Shown here: positions 43,996-52,832 of the stretch, piece after piece
Numbering within the stretch: position 1 is the stretch's first letter
How the letters are laid out: each line of letters starts with the position of its first letter
Source: Sorangiineae bacterium NIC37A_2
Lineage (GTDB): Bacteria > Myxococcota_A > Polyangia > Polyangiales > Polyangiaceae
Direction: 5' to 3'
NCBI GenBank assembly: GCA_002085155.1
Contig: NASX01000010.1
Location: forward strand, 19,476 to 83,475
Length of the DNA: 64,000 nucleotides
Program-made: the position numbers and the translations under genes
The notes under the pieces: generated by a model
The model's database searches: none
What the model saw: only the letters and a program-made list of their open reading frames with translations
Told to the model about the DNA's origin: nothing

Positions 43996-45327
43996 TCAGA
44001 TTCGGAGAAAGAAGAGGATCGACGCGCCCACCATGACAAGCCCAGGGCCGAGCACCGCGAAGCGAAGGGCGCTCTTGGTCCTCGCAAAGCCCTCATACAG
44101 TTTGGCGTAGCCGAGGCAACACGGGACCAAGGCTACGAGGATGTGACGGAAGTCTTCGTGATACTCGTTCGGAGCGCGCAGGCGAAAGGCGAGCAAGAAG
44201 GCGAGAAGGAATCCGAGCGCGGTGAGAGGGACGCGGTAGGCCCGAAGCTTCGCGAGAGGGCGGGTCACTAGCCCGACCGCGGCCACAGCCACGATCACGA
44301 GCAACGCTGCGCTCATCGTGACCATGAGCCAGCGCGCCCTCTCGCCGTTGAAATCTTCGCCGAGCGTCCCGACCCCGAAGAGCGTCGACTTCAAGAAGCG
44401 CTCAAGGACCGGATCGGTCGGGACGGTCTCCGCCCGGAGAAGGAAATCGAGGGGACGAAAACCCAGGAAATGCTGGAAAGAATCGGGGACCGGGGGCACA
44501 TAACGACCGCCCGCAGCCGAACCCAAGAGCGCATCTCCGACAGTGCTGACGGGGCCCCGCGCGCGCCAGACCGGTGAAGCGAGGAGCGTCGCGAGAGCAA
44601 TGGCGAAAGCGCCGCCGACAAGAGGGGCGAGCTTTGCGGACAGGCGAACGCCTCGAGGCTGACTCCCCCACGGCAGCAAGCGAAAGGCAGCGAGCGCCAA
44701 GAGCAGCGCGGCCACGGCGAGCCCAGAGGCTTTGGTCAGGATCGCACCCGTGACGAAAGCGAGCGCACAAGAGAAGTCGCGCATGCTCGAGCTCCGATCC
44801 CATTTGATCATAAAAAGCAGGGAGGCGAGCATGAGCGGCGTCACCAGCGCGTCATTGTGAATGCGGATCGCGTGGAGAAGCGCCGAAGGCCAGAAGGCCA
44901 AGAGCGCTAGCCCGAACCAGAGGGTTCGGCGCTCCTTTGAGAACAATAGAAAAATCGCGCGTGCCGTGAGCAAAAAAGCGAAGAAAAGCCCCAAAGAGAG
45001 CGCTCGCAGGCCGACCTCCAGCGGAATCGCGCGCGGCAAAAACTGAGTCCAGAGGGCGGCGAGCCCGTAATAGAGAGGAGGGTGCCCACACACTCCGCAA
45101 TCGCGAAGTCCGGGAAGCTGCCCGTGCTCTGCGATGAACAGGATGTACTCGATGTGAGAGCTCGCGTCGTAGTCTCGCTCCCCGAGGGACGTGTAGCTCG
45201 CGATGCGCATGGCGAGGAGCACACTCGCCCCAATGATGCAGGAGCTCACCACGTCCACCCGCAGCCGAAGGAAGACGAATCCCCCGAGCAGAAGAGCGCT
45301 CACTGCGAGAATCCATGGGCCCAGCAT
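43996..45327 (-). CDS. Polytopic membrane glycosyltransferase (GT-C, GT39/ArnT-like)
   Basis: A 443-aa protein with about ten membrane helices. An early periplasmic loop contains DYDASSHIEYILFIAEHG and GHPPLYYGLAALW, the acidic DxxSHxEY pattern and HPPLYY signature of GT-C enzymes that use lipid-linked sugars. It probably glycosylates a lipid or exported protein at the periplasmic face. ATG 45327 is favoured over GTG 45348. It stands alone, convergent with the deacetylase gene. Confidence 0.82.
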   Translation of the reverse strand: MLGPWILAVSALLLGGFVFLRLRVDVVSSCIIGASVLLAMRIASYTSLGERDYDASSHIEYILFIAEHGQLPGLRDCGVCGHPPLYYGLAALWTQFLPRAIPLEVGLRALSLGLFFAFLLTARAIFLLFSKERRTLWFGLALLAFWPSALLHAIRIHNDALVTPLMLASLLFMIKWDRSSSMRDFSCALAFVTGAILTKASGLAVAALLLALAAFRLLPWGSQPRGVRLSAKLAPLVGGAFAIALATLLASPVWRARGPVSTVGDALLGSAAGGRYVPPVPDSFQHFLGFRPLDFLLRAETVPTDPVLERFLKSTLFGVGTLGEDFNGERARWLMVTMSAALLVIVAVAAVGLVTRPLAKLRAYRVPLTALGFLLAFLLAFRLRAPNEYHEDFRHILVALVPCCLGYAKLYEGFARTKSALRFAVLGPGLVMVGASILFFLRI

Positions 45328-45478
45328 CGCCGCTCTCACCGGATACACCCCGGCTCTCCCTCTGGCGAGGGTGCTCTCTCTTGGCTGTTGGGCCCCGGCC
45401 CATCACATCCTCAGAGCCCACCGAGCCTTTGTCTGAGCCCCCCTCCGCCGGCTCCACGCCCCCGGACGCCCCCGGACC

Positions 45479-45706
45479 TCACGTCCGCGCAGGAGAGGCG
45501 ACACTCGAGGTCCCCCTCATCGCGCGCCGTCCCCCCGCCGCTTCTCTCTGCTCCTCTCCGTCACAAGTACACTCCCCCTTCGGCTCATCATGCACCGCGC
45601 AATCGGGCTCGTGCTGTCCATCTCGGACACAAGCCTCACAAGAGCAGAGCTTACCCTGACGAAACTCCTCAGGCGTGATCGTGAAGTGTGCTCGTTTTCT
45701 TGCCAT
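45479..45706 (-). CDS. Small Cys-rich protein, unknown
   Basis: A 75-aa protein beginning MARKRAHFTITPEEFRQGKL, then a Cys-rich stretch (CSCEAC, then CAVH, then CTCDG), and an Arg/Ala-rich tail. The spacing could bind zinc or be a modified peptide core. I recognise no family. It lies on the same strand as, and downstream of, the TfuA-YcaO pair, separated by a small lipoprotein gene, so a substrate role is conceivable but unproven. ATG 45706 follows GGGG, a weak ribosome site. Confidence 0.5.
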   Translation of the reverse strand: MARKRAHFTITPEEFRQGKLCSCEACVRDGQHEPDCAVHDEPKGECTCDGEEQREAAGGRRAMRGTSSVASPART

Positions 45707-45926
45707 CCCCACAGGTGAGCAAAGAACGGTCCAACGGCGCCCCCGTGAACCGACGCTCGCACACTCCGCCCGCAAGAGCGACGACGAGCATTGAGGAAGC
45801 CGCCTCCAGAGCGGGACCCGAGCGCAGAGCGAGGCGAAACGCCGCAGGCAGGGCAGCGGGTGCGACAGGATGTCTCGCCAAGCAACCCGTGCGCTCGGCC
45901 GCGCTCGGCTGATCTCGCCTGCGCAC

Positions 45927-46214
45927 TCAATCCTGCGGGTCAGTGTTCACGTCTTCGGTCTTCAGGCCCGTATCACCCTGGACCACACTCGCTTCGTCGA
46001 CGTTCTCGGTCGCCTCTTCCGCCGCAGAGACGCGGCGGGCCTCGGCCTCTTCTTCCGCTTCCTTCATGGCATCTTCGTTGATGTCCGCGGAGTTGGGCGT
46101 GGTTGCCTCGTCGTTCCCGGCAGTTTCCGGCGGGCGATTCTGCTGACTCGAACAGGCGCCGAGAAGCAGTGCGATAGACAATGAGCAGAGCGTGGATTTC
46201 GATGAGTGCTGCAT
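45927..46214 (-). CDS. Small acidic lipoprotein
   Basis: A 95-aa lipoprotein: MQHSSKSTLCSLSIALLL followed by lipobox LGAC, then a low-complexity acidic tail rich in Glu, Ala, Asp and Thr (AMKEAEEEAEARRVSAAEEA). No domain is recognisable. ATG 46214 is supported by GGGAG 4-5 nt upstream. It lies 206 nt beyond the end of the TfuA gene on the same strand. Confidence 0.72.
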   Translation of the reverse strand: MQHSSKSTLCSLSIALLLGACSSQQNRPPETAGNDEATTPNSADINEDAMKEAEEEAEARRVSAAEEATENVDEASVVQGDTGLKTEDVNTDPQD

Positions 46215-46420
46215 GACTCCCGCACCCTTGCAAAGGGAGCGCCAATCCCCAGATCGCCCGGACTGACCGCGAAACCCACCGCGCCGTGAGTCCTGCACGA
46301 CCTTCCCCGACCATCCCCAGCCGCACTTGGACGACACCGATGGCCACTCGGGATGCCGCTCAGTACGTCGCGCCGGTGCGTTCCGCGCGCTCGCACTGAG
46401 ACAAAACGACCTTCGCCGCG

Positions 46421-47236
46421 CTAGAGGTCGAGTATCCGCGGAGCGCCACCGTGAGCGCTTTCAACCTGCTCCAGCTCCAGAGGCCCATCGGACTCCCCCT
46501 GCACCTCGCGCCATAGCTCTTCGAAGGCTGCCGTCCAAGGGAGCTCGTATTCAACGCTCGGCACGGAGAGCTCAGCGTCTCCCGAGGCATGCAAAAGCGC
46601 CAAGAGCTCCTCGGCGTCTCGTCGCTTTTGGTTCACGCGATTGTCTCGAGTTTTGAACCAGCACAGGAGCTCCTCTCGCTGTCGGTCACAGAGATCCGTC
46701 TCGAGCACGACCCGCTCGAGGGTTCGGTCAGGGTAGAAGAGCCGCTGTGCAGTGGCCAAGAGGGCGCCGGCCACATCCGTGGAGAGGACCTCGCGGGAAA
46801 CGGCGTAGCTGATCGAGGCGCGGATATTCACCAATGCCTCACTGGCGGCGCGGTAGTCGGGTCCCGGACCGTGAGCGATGGCCACTTCATCATCTCGCTC
46901 GAAGAGCCCCGAAGCGAAGCCTTGGTACACCGCGCCGACCCCGATCATTCCGAAGCAATCCATCTCTGCGGCTCGCAGCGCGCCCATGCTCGCCGCGCCG
47001 TATACGCGAACTCCCTGCGCGAGCGCCCAAAGAATCTCCTTGTGCTGTACCGCCAGGCGCCGCTCGAAGTAACCATCGACGAGCCCGATGACTTGAGCTC
47101 CGCCCAGGACCGCTCGCAGGACGTCCCCGCGCTCGGCGGGAGGTCGGACCACGGCGGAGGGACACAGGCGGAGCGTCTCCGCGCCTCCTAGAGTGGGTCC
47201 CACGAAGACCACGATCCGACCTTCCCCGCCGCTCAC
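46421..47236 (-). CDS. TfuA-like protein (YcaO partner)
   Basis: A 271-aa cytoplasmic protein with the TfuA core: IVVFVGPTLGG, VIGLVDGYFERRLAVQHKEIL, GVRVYGAASMGALRAAE and GVGAVYQGF. TfuA proteins act with YcaO enzymes to supply sulfur for peptide thioamidation in studied systems (for example methyl-coenzyme M reductase). The stop of the YcaO gene overlaps this start (ATGA), so they are translated together. The C-terminal 100 residues are variable. Its target here is unknown. Confidence 0.92.
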   Translation of the reverse strand: MSGGEGRIVVFVGPTLGGAETLRLCPSAVVRPPAERGDVLRAVLGGAQVIGLVDGYFERRLAVQHKEILWALAQGVRVYGAASMGALRAAEMDCFGMIGVGAVYQGFASGLFERDDEVAIAHGPGPDYRAASEALVNIRASISYAVSREVLSTDVAGALLATAQRLFYPDRTLERVVLETDLCDRQREELLCWFKTRDNRVNQKRRDAEELLALLHASGDAELSVPSVEYELPWTAAFEELWREVQGESDGPLELEQVESAHGGAPRILDL

Positions 47237-48528
47237 GGCGCCTCTCCCCCTACGAGCGCCGGCTCGAACACCATCCGCGGCACGATGACTCGGACGACGT
47301 GGATCGGCCAGCCGGACTTCGAGAGATCGACCACGATCGGCTCACCAAAGCCGAGGCGTTCGACGGTACGCGCGAGCCACTCACACTCTTCCGAGAACGA
47401 GCCGAAGTTCCGAGAGGGGACCGCACGGAACAGGCGCGTGGCTGGACGGCGGACGCGCGCGTGATGTTCGCTTATGTGGCGCGGTCGTTCTTCGTAGCCG
47501 TATTCGTGCTCATGAGCTGTCATGTCATCTCGGGAGCCCGAGATCATGGTCACGCGACTTTGCACGGCCTCACAGATAGCCCTCGCCAGAGCCACGTCTG
47601 GCGAAGCGTGTGAGCCAAATCCTCGGGCCATCGGCACTGGTCGAAGTTCCGCGTCTCCCCCGACGATCTCGCAGAGGAAGGTCGCTACACCCGTGTCTCC
47701 TGTCAAATCCCAGACGCAAACACGCACGTCAGCCTCTGCGAGGACCCGAAGCAGCCGCGAAGAGCAGTCGCCGTAGACCGAAAAGAGCACGACCCTACGA
47801 GACTCTTGAACCTCGGCGGGACAGCGGAAGAACTCGTAGGCGCTATGACGCTCGATGACCTCATAGAGGGCATGGGCGGTGGCTTCTTCGAGACAGTTTC
47901 CGGAGGCGAGTCCGTTCGAGGTGGGCACGAAGAGCGGGTTGAAGACGCGCCCCTGGGTCCGCAGGTCGAGATGCACCAAGTCGAATGGCACCCAGCGAGC
48001 CCGTTGTGAGATGAGCCCGAAGCCTCGCTGCCAAAGACAGCGCACATCTGCGTTGAACCCGGGGAGACGCCCCGGAAAATGAACGTCGATCGCGGGGTCC
48101 GCCGTCTCGAGCTCCCGGACAGAGCCGAGACGGACCACTCCTTCTACAGTCTCGGCGTGGAAGTGTTCGATAGCCTCCATGATCCCCGAGACCTTGGCTT
48201 GCTCAAGAGTGACTCCCTTGCCCTGGGTCACGCTGAGACTCGAAGAGAGCGGTCGCGTCACCATCACCACCGGAATCGGGATCACGTCGAGGCCGTGCAC
48301 GACGGCGACCCGCGTGATCCCAGCGCGGCGCAAGAAGGGCTGCAACAAGTCGAGCGTTTCCGCGGCGTTTCTTCCGCGAAAGGCCCCCTCCTGCTCGATG
48401 CGGGGGAGCTCGCCCGGGCCCTTAAAAGAAGCAAGCGGCGAGCGCGCTCCTGAGGGAGGGAGGTCCGGCTGCGTGAACACAGATGCATCATACCGAAACG
48501 TCCCCACGTCGTCCCTATCAAAACGCAC
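47233..48528 (-). CDS. YcaO-domain ATP-dependent cyclodehydratase/thioamide synthase
   Basis: A 431-aa YcaO enzyme that activates a peptide amide oxygen with ATP. ATP and magnesium-binding regions are visible: KVSGIMEAIEHFHAE, EEATAHALYEVIERHSAYEF and ICEAVQSRVTMISGSRDD. It lacks the proline-rich C-terminus of azole-forming members, and with TfuA adjacent it belongs to the TfuA-associated group, so backbone thioamidation is the likely reaction. No E1-like or dehydrogenase partner is seen. GTG 48528 is the start; a 63-bp gap separates it from a divergent metzincin gene. Confidence 0.93.
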   Translation of the reverse strand: MRFDRDDVGTFRYDASVFTQPDLPPSGARSPLASFKGPGELPRIEQEGAFRGRNAAETLDLLQPFLRRAGITRVAVVHGLDVIPIPVVMVTRPLSSSLSVTQGKGVTLEQAKVSGIMEAIEHFHAETVEGVVRLGSVRELETADPAIDVHFPGRLPGFNADVRCLWQRGFGLISQRARWVPFDLVHLDLRTQGRVFNPLFVPTSNGLASGNCLEEATAHALYEVIERHSAYEFFRCPAEVQESRRVVLFSVYGDCSSRLLRVLAEADVRVCVWDLTGDTGVATFLCEIVGGDAELRPVPMARGFGSHASPDVALARAICEAVQSRVTMISGSRDDMTAHEHEYGYEERPRHISEHHARVRRPATRLFRAVPSRNFGSFSEECEWLARTVERLGFGEPIVVDLSKSGWPIHVVRVIVPRMVFEPALVGGEAP

Positions 48529-48591
48529 CTACTTTCCGGACTGTTAGCGCCGGTAATTGTACCGATTGGCTGCGCTGATAAGGTCCGAGAC

Positions 48592-50076
48592 ATGAAAGTC
48601 TGGCCCAGACCCCGGTCTCGTCTCTCGGAAACCGAAGCTCAAGCGACGGACGCGGGAGATCCGCCCGTCCCCGAGGCGCACGCGGTCATCGTCATCAATC
48701 GCGACCCGAACGCCGAGGACAAAGACAAAAGAATCTACGAGGTCGCCGTCGAGGAGGACGGCTCCTACCAGAAGCTCCCGATTTCGCAGGGACAAGAAGA
48801 TCTGAGCGTCCGCCTCCTCACGAACATCTTCGGCGAACAGTTCCCCTACTCCGCGGGCCCCCTCGATGATGTTCGATTCACGGCGTTCGGGATCTCTCCC
48901 ATCAAGGACGAACCGACCGCGAGCAAAGGGAGCTGCTATCTGATCAATGCCAACCGGCTGCGCCCGACCAATGCGTGGACCGTGGGTCCCTGGGCTGCGA
49001 CCGTGCCGACCGCCAAGGCGCTCAGGGCGACGCTCCCCCCGACGCTCCTCGTTGCCACAAACGATGGCGTGTACAGGGCGAAGCTCGAAGAGCGGATTGA
49101 GCTGAAGAGCGAGCCAGCGATTTGGCAGATGCTCAGAAATGGGGCAATCGTCGGGCAGGCGCCCTTCGAGAGCGGGCTCGTCCCTCTGGTGAATCTCACC
49201 GCCTTCGAGCCGAACAGCGGGTACCCGGCGGACGCGATTCGAAGGACCGGCACCCTCGACTTCAAGTGGCCGAGGGGCTCCGTGATCAGGGTCAAGCTGC
49301 TGCGTCCGACCTCCCTCCGAAACGACAAGCACTGGGAAGCCTTGAAGACGAAGATCGAGGGCCTCGCGAAGCTCTGGCTCCCTCAGCCGATTCCTCTTTC
49401 GTTCGATTTCGTGGGGGAGGACGAGGTGAACTATGACGTGCTGGTCGACTTGGACCCCCTGGATCCGCCGCGCCGCCGTCGAGAGGAAGAGATCAGCCTG
49501 CCTTTGTCAGACCTCGGGACTTATTGCCAGAGGCGCCCGCTGAACGAACCCTCCATGTTCATCGGCAAACCAAAGGGCGTGGTCTTGGGACGGAACGCTC
49601 GCGGCCCGGGGCGCATCGACGGAGACTATTTCGACTCCGACGCCTTCAGCCACATTCTCCTCCATGAGTTCGGCCACGTGCTCGGTCTTCCCCATCTCCA
49701 CCAGCATCCTGCGTGGAGAGGTGCGATCTTCGCAGGAGACCCCGAAGAACTGCGAATGAAAATCAAAGAGTATTGGGGGCTTGAAGTGGATAGCGACTAC
49801 ATCACCTGGGATCTCCAAACTGCTTGGCCAGATACTCCCGACTATTCCGAATGGCCGGAGGTCAGCCCGTCCGATCCGCTCAAGCGCTCCGACGTGAAAG
49901 AGTACTTCGAGGGTTCGCTCATGATGGGTCTACCCGTCGTCGGTCTGTCGCCGCTCGACGAGCGGCCCCCCGGTCTCGAGTATCGGACAAGTCCGGGAAC
50001 ACTCGATCTGCGATGGCTCGCGCAACTCTACGGGGTCGAGCTCACAGATACCGGGCCCGTGCCGCCTCGACGGTGA
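48592..50076 (+). CDS. Metzincin-type zinc metalloprotease
   Basis: A 494-aa protein. The zinc motif HEFGHVLGLPH gives His 358, Glu 359, His 362 and His 368, and a likely Met-turn is SLMMGLP about 70 residues later. Residues 1-200 form an unknown N-terminal domain; the middle (GTLDFKWPRGSVIRVKLL) resembles the start of astacin/matrixin-like catalytic domains. No signal peptide is evident, so it may act in the cytoplasm or use another export route. It is divergent from YcaO and overlaps the convergent kinase gene by 35 nt. Confidence 0.85.
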   Translation: MKVWPRPRSRLSETEAQATDAGDPPVPEAHAVIVINRDPNAEDKDKRIYEVAVEEDGSYQKLPISQGQEDLSVRLLTNIFGEQFPYSAGPLDDVRFTAFGISPIKDEPTASKGSCYLINANRLRPTNAWTVGPWAATVPTAKALRATLPPTLLVATNDGVYRAKLEERIELKSEPAIWQMLRNGAIVGQAPFESGLVPLVNLTAFEPNSGYPADAIRRTGTLDFKWPRGSVIRVKLLRPTSLRNDKHWEALKTKIEGLAKLWLPQPIPLSFDFVGEDEVNYDVLVDLDPLDPPRRRREEEISLPLSDLGTYCQRRPLNEPSMFIGKPKGVVLGRNARGPGRIDGDYFDSDAFSHILLHEFGHVLGLPHLHQHPAWRGAIFAGDPEELRMKIKEYWGLEVDSDYITWDLQTAWPDTPDYSEWPEVSPSDPLKRSDVKEYFEGSLMMGLPVVGLSPLDERPPGLEYRTSPGTLDLRWLAQLYGVELTDTGPVPPRR

Positions 50077-52801
50077 AGCGTCGGGACCAATCTTGCCACG
50101 CCTCTGCCGACCAAGCGTCGGGCGCCTCTCGCCCCTCCCGAAGCAATTCAGCCACGGGTGGGGCGAGCGCTGCTTGGGTGGGGTGAGTCAGCTCCAGGAC
50201 GAAGCGCCGGGATTCGTGGGCGCGGCCTTCTGCCTCAAGGATCGAAAGGAGGGGCACCAGCGCCAACCATTGGAAGGGAAACTCGGATTTGCGCTCGGCG
50301 TCCGTTTCGCGCTTGCGGCTCCAGAGCTCAAGGGCCTGAAGGCAGAGGTAGCGCGCTTCCTCGAGGTCTCCGCGGTGGAGCGCGAGCCAACCCGCGCAAG
50401 CCTGGAGCGCACCAACGTACCCCCTTTGGCCACAATCGAGGGCGTACTCGAGGGTCATTGAGCCCTGACGAGCCGCCTCGTCGTGCATGCGCGCGCGCCT
50501 GTAAGCGATCGTGAGATAGGTGGCAATCCGGAGGGACAGCACCCCACCGCTCTCGAGCGGCTGTTCCAGAGCGGCCTGTGAGAGCACGCGTATAGCTTCC
50601 GTGCAATGCTCGGGCTTTCCGAGGAGCAACATGAATCCGAGCTCGAAGCGGGCCGACGCGAGCAGCTCGGGAGAGCTGCTTTTTCGTTCGAGGAGCGCCA
50701 AAGCGCGTCGATTGTGGGCGACGGCGCGCTCGGTATAAGCAAATCTCCGCTTTCGGGCCCAGGCGTTCGCGAGCTGAATATGGACTGCCGCGCGCAGCTC
50801 GGGTACCGCGGCTCGGCGCAGGAAAGGGACCGCCGCTTGAACGGTTCGGTACGCGCCGTCTGCCTCATGGTCAGCGTAAAGGGTCCAGGACGCGTCCAGG
50901 CGGTTGCGCACGCGCTCGCGATCGAAGGCGCGGCCCGTGCGCTGCGTCAGCTCAAGACGCTGGAGCGCCGTGTCGAGCTCCTCGAGAGACGCTCGGTGTT
51001 CGCCGGTAATCCGATGAGAGAGAGCGATCCTGCGCCGCACCTGGGCCTCGAGCAGCGCGTCGGCAGGGACCATCTGCTCAAGGAGCTCCGCACCCACCCG
51101 AAACACGCTGCGATGGTCCGCAGCGCGGCTGTGCCACGCGAGCAGCGATGCTCCGAGTCGAACCGCGAGTTTTCGACCGCGGGCGTCCCCCGAGACGCGG
51201 GCGAGCTCGTAGGCTGCCTCAAGCTTTCGCAGCGCTTCGACCGGCTCTCGACGGCGCGCATGGTGAGCGGCCCGTCGAAGAAGCAGAAGCTCTGCGTGCA
51301 GCTCCGAGCTCGGAGGGACCGTCGCAGCCTCGGTCCGAGTCGAATCGGACGCAAAGGTCCAAGCACCAGAGGCTTGTCGCACCAGGGCGCGGCTCGCGGA
51401 GAGCTCCTCTAAGCGACGCTGAAGCTCTCGAGGCCTCCCCAAAGACCAGCGAGCCAGCCGTTCGACCAACTCTTCGCTGACAAGGCCCGCCGTCATGTCG
51501 CGAACTACACGTCTCGAGGCTTCGCGACCGAGCGCCCCGAGCCAAAAGATTCGCCTCGTAGCGTCCGTTTGACGCACCCTCTGCTCCCGCGAGGGATCGC
51601 CCAACCGCGTCCCGACAATCACAACATTCCCCCGAGCGAGCCGCTCCGCGCAGATCTGCTCCCAGCTCTGCTGGTCGACAACGTCATCGAACAAGAGGAC
51701 CGGCGCAGGACCTCGTGCGTCTGTTGGTTCGTCGCCCGTCGTCTCCCACCCAGATCGTACCGGATGCCCTCGACGACGAATCCAGAGAGCCACCTCATGG
51801 AGCAGCCGAGTCCGACCGATCCCCTCGGCGCCGACCAACAACGCGGCGCCGCTCCCTAGGCGGAGTGTTTCCTCCAGCCAAGCCGTTAGCTCGTCCCAGA
51901 CGACGCTCCGGCCCCACAAGCGGCTCGAGCAAATGACTGGGACAGTGGCGCACGGAGTCGGATCGCCGAGAACCCGGCCCAGCGCCTGAACAAGGAGTTG
52001 CAGGTCCGAGAGGCGGTGAAAGGGGTCTTTTTGCAGCATCGCCGCCAAGAGCGGCAGAAGCTCGCTCGGGAACTCAGGGCAAAAGGAGGTGATATCGGGG
52101 ACGGGCCTCTGCATGTGCTGCCGAGCCAGGGCGTCCGCGTCGTTGCCTTCGAACACCGGTCGCCCCGCGACCATCTCGAAGAACACACACCCAAGCGCGT
52201 AGACATCCGACCGCAGATCCCAAGCCATACAGCGAAGCCGTTCCGGCGCCACATAGCCCCAGGTCGCGCCGCGCCCGTCGGTCGGGGAAACGGAGAGCTC
52301 ACAGGTTCGTGACGCCTCTCCGAAGTCGATCAGATGCGCTCTCTCTGAGGAGAGGACGATATTGGGGGGACTGACGTCCCCGTGGACCCAGCCTCGCTCA
52401 TGCACAAAGCGGAGCGTGGCCGCGACGTCGCGCATCACGCGGAGCGAATCGACGAGCGCAGCTCTCCCATCGCGGAGCCTTGACTGGAGCGTCTCGTGGC
52501 CGAGTCGAGGCATCACGAACCAAGGCAAACCGTCCCAACTTCCGGCGTCGATGACCCAGGGAAGCCCCAAGCATCGTCTTTCTCCCAGCGCTCGAAGGGC
52601 CTCGAGTTCGTGGTGGACTTTGCGAGCTCCGTGCGCGTTGAGTGCGACCTTTGCGAGCTGGGCTTCGCCTGCGGGATCCGAGCTCGCCACCGGACAGACG
52701 ACTGAGTCCCCCCCGTGATGGAGCTCGACTTGGTAGGTCGCTCTCGAGCCCAACAGGACCAGGCGCCTTCCAAGTTCGAACCCTTGCCGCTCCGTCACCA
52801 C
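50042..52801 (-). CDS. Atypical Ser/Thr kinase fused to ATPase-like and TPR-like regions
   Basis: A 919-aa protein. The kinase-like domain (about 10-275) has Lys 51, a Glu in HHELEAL, catalytic loop HGDVSPPN (140-147, so HGD rather than HRD, and Ser instead of the usual Lys), DFG at 159-161 and YVAPERL, but no glycine-rich loop. Weak or absent phosphotransfer is possible. A STAND/AAA-like segment follows (LLVGAEGIGRTRLLHEVALW, LLFDDVVDQ), then TPR-like helices (about 510-900). This order resembles myxobacterial kinase-ATPase-TPR sensors. It is divergent from the FHA gene across only 31 bp. Confidence 0.87.
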   Translation of the reverse strand: MVTERQGFELGRRLVLLGSRATYQVELHHGGDSVVCPVASSDPAGEAQLAKVALNAHGARKVHHELEALRALGERRCLGLPWVIDAGSWDGLPWFVMPRLGHETLQSRLRDGRAALVDSLRVMRDVAATLRFVHERGWVHGDVSPPNIVLSSERAHLIDFGEASRTCELSVSPTDGRGATWGYVAPERLRCMAWDLRSDVYALGCVFFEMVAGRPVFEGNDADALARQHMQRPVPDITSFCPEFPSELLPLLAAMLQKDPFHRLSDLQLLVQALGRVLGDPTPCATVPVICSSRLWGRSVVWDELTAWLEETLRLGSGAALLVGAEGIGRTRLLHEVALWIRRRGHPVRSGWETTGDEPTDARGPAPVLLFDDVVDQQSWEQICAERLARGNVVIVGTRLGDPSREQRVRQTDATRRIFWLGALGREASRRVVRDMTAGLVSEELVERLARWSLGRPRELQRRLEELSASRALVRQASGAWTFASDSTRTEAATVPPSSELHAELLLLRRAAHHARRREPVEALRKLEAAYELARVSGDARGRKLAVRLGASLLAWHSRAADHRSVFRVGAELLEQMVPADALLEAQVRRRIALSHRITGEHRASLEELDTALQRLELTQRTGRAFDRERVRNRLDASWTLYADHEADGAYRTVQAAVPFLRRAAVPELRAAVHIQLANAWARKRRFAYTERAVAHNRRALALLERKSSSPELLASARFELGFMLLLGKPEHCTEAIRVLSQAALEQPLESGGVLSLRIATYLTIAYRRARMHDEAARQGSMTLEYALDCGQRGYVGALQACAGWLALHRGDLEEARYLCLQALELWSRKRETDAERKSEFPFQWLALVPLLSILEAEGRAHESRRFVLELTHPTQAALAPPVAELLREGREAPDAWSAEAWQDWSRRFTVEAARARYL

Positions 52802-52832
52802 TCCGCTTATACATTAAGCAAGGAGGTGCGGC

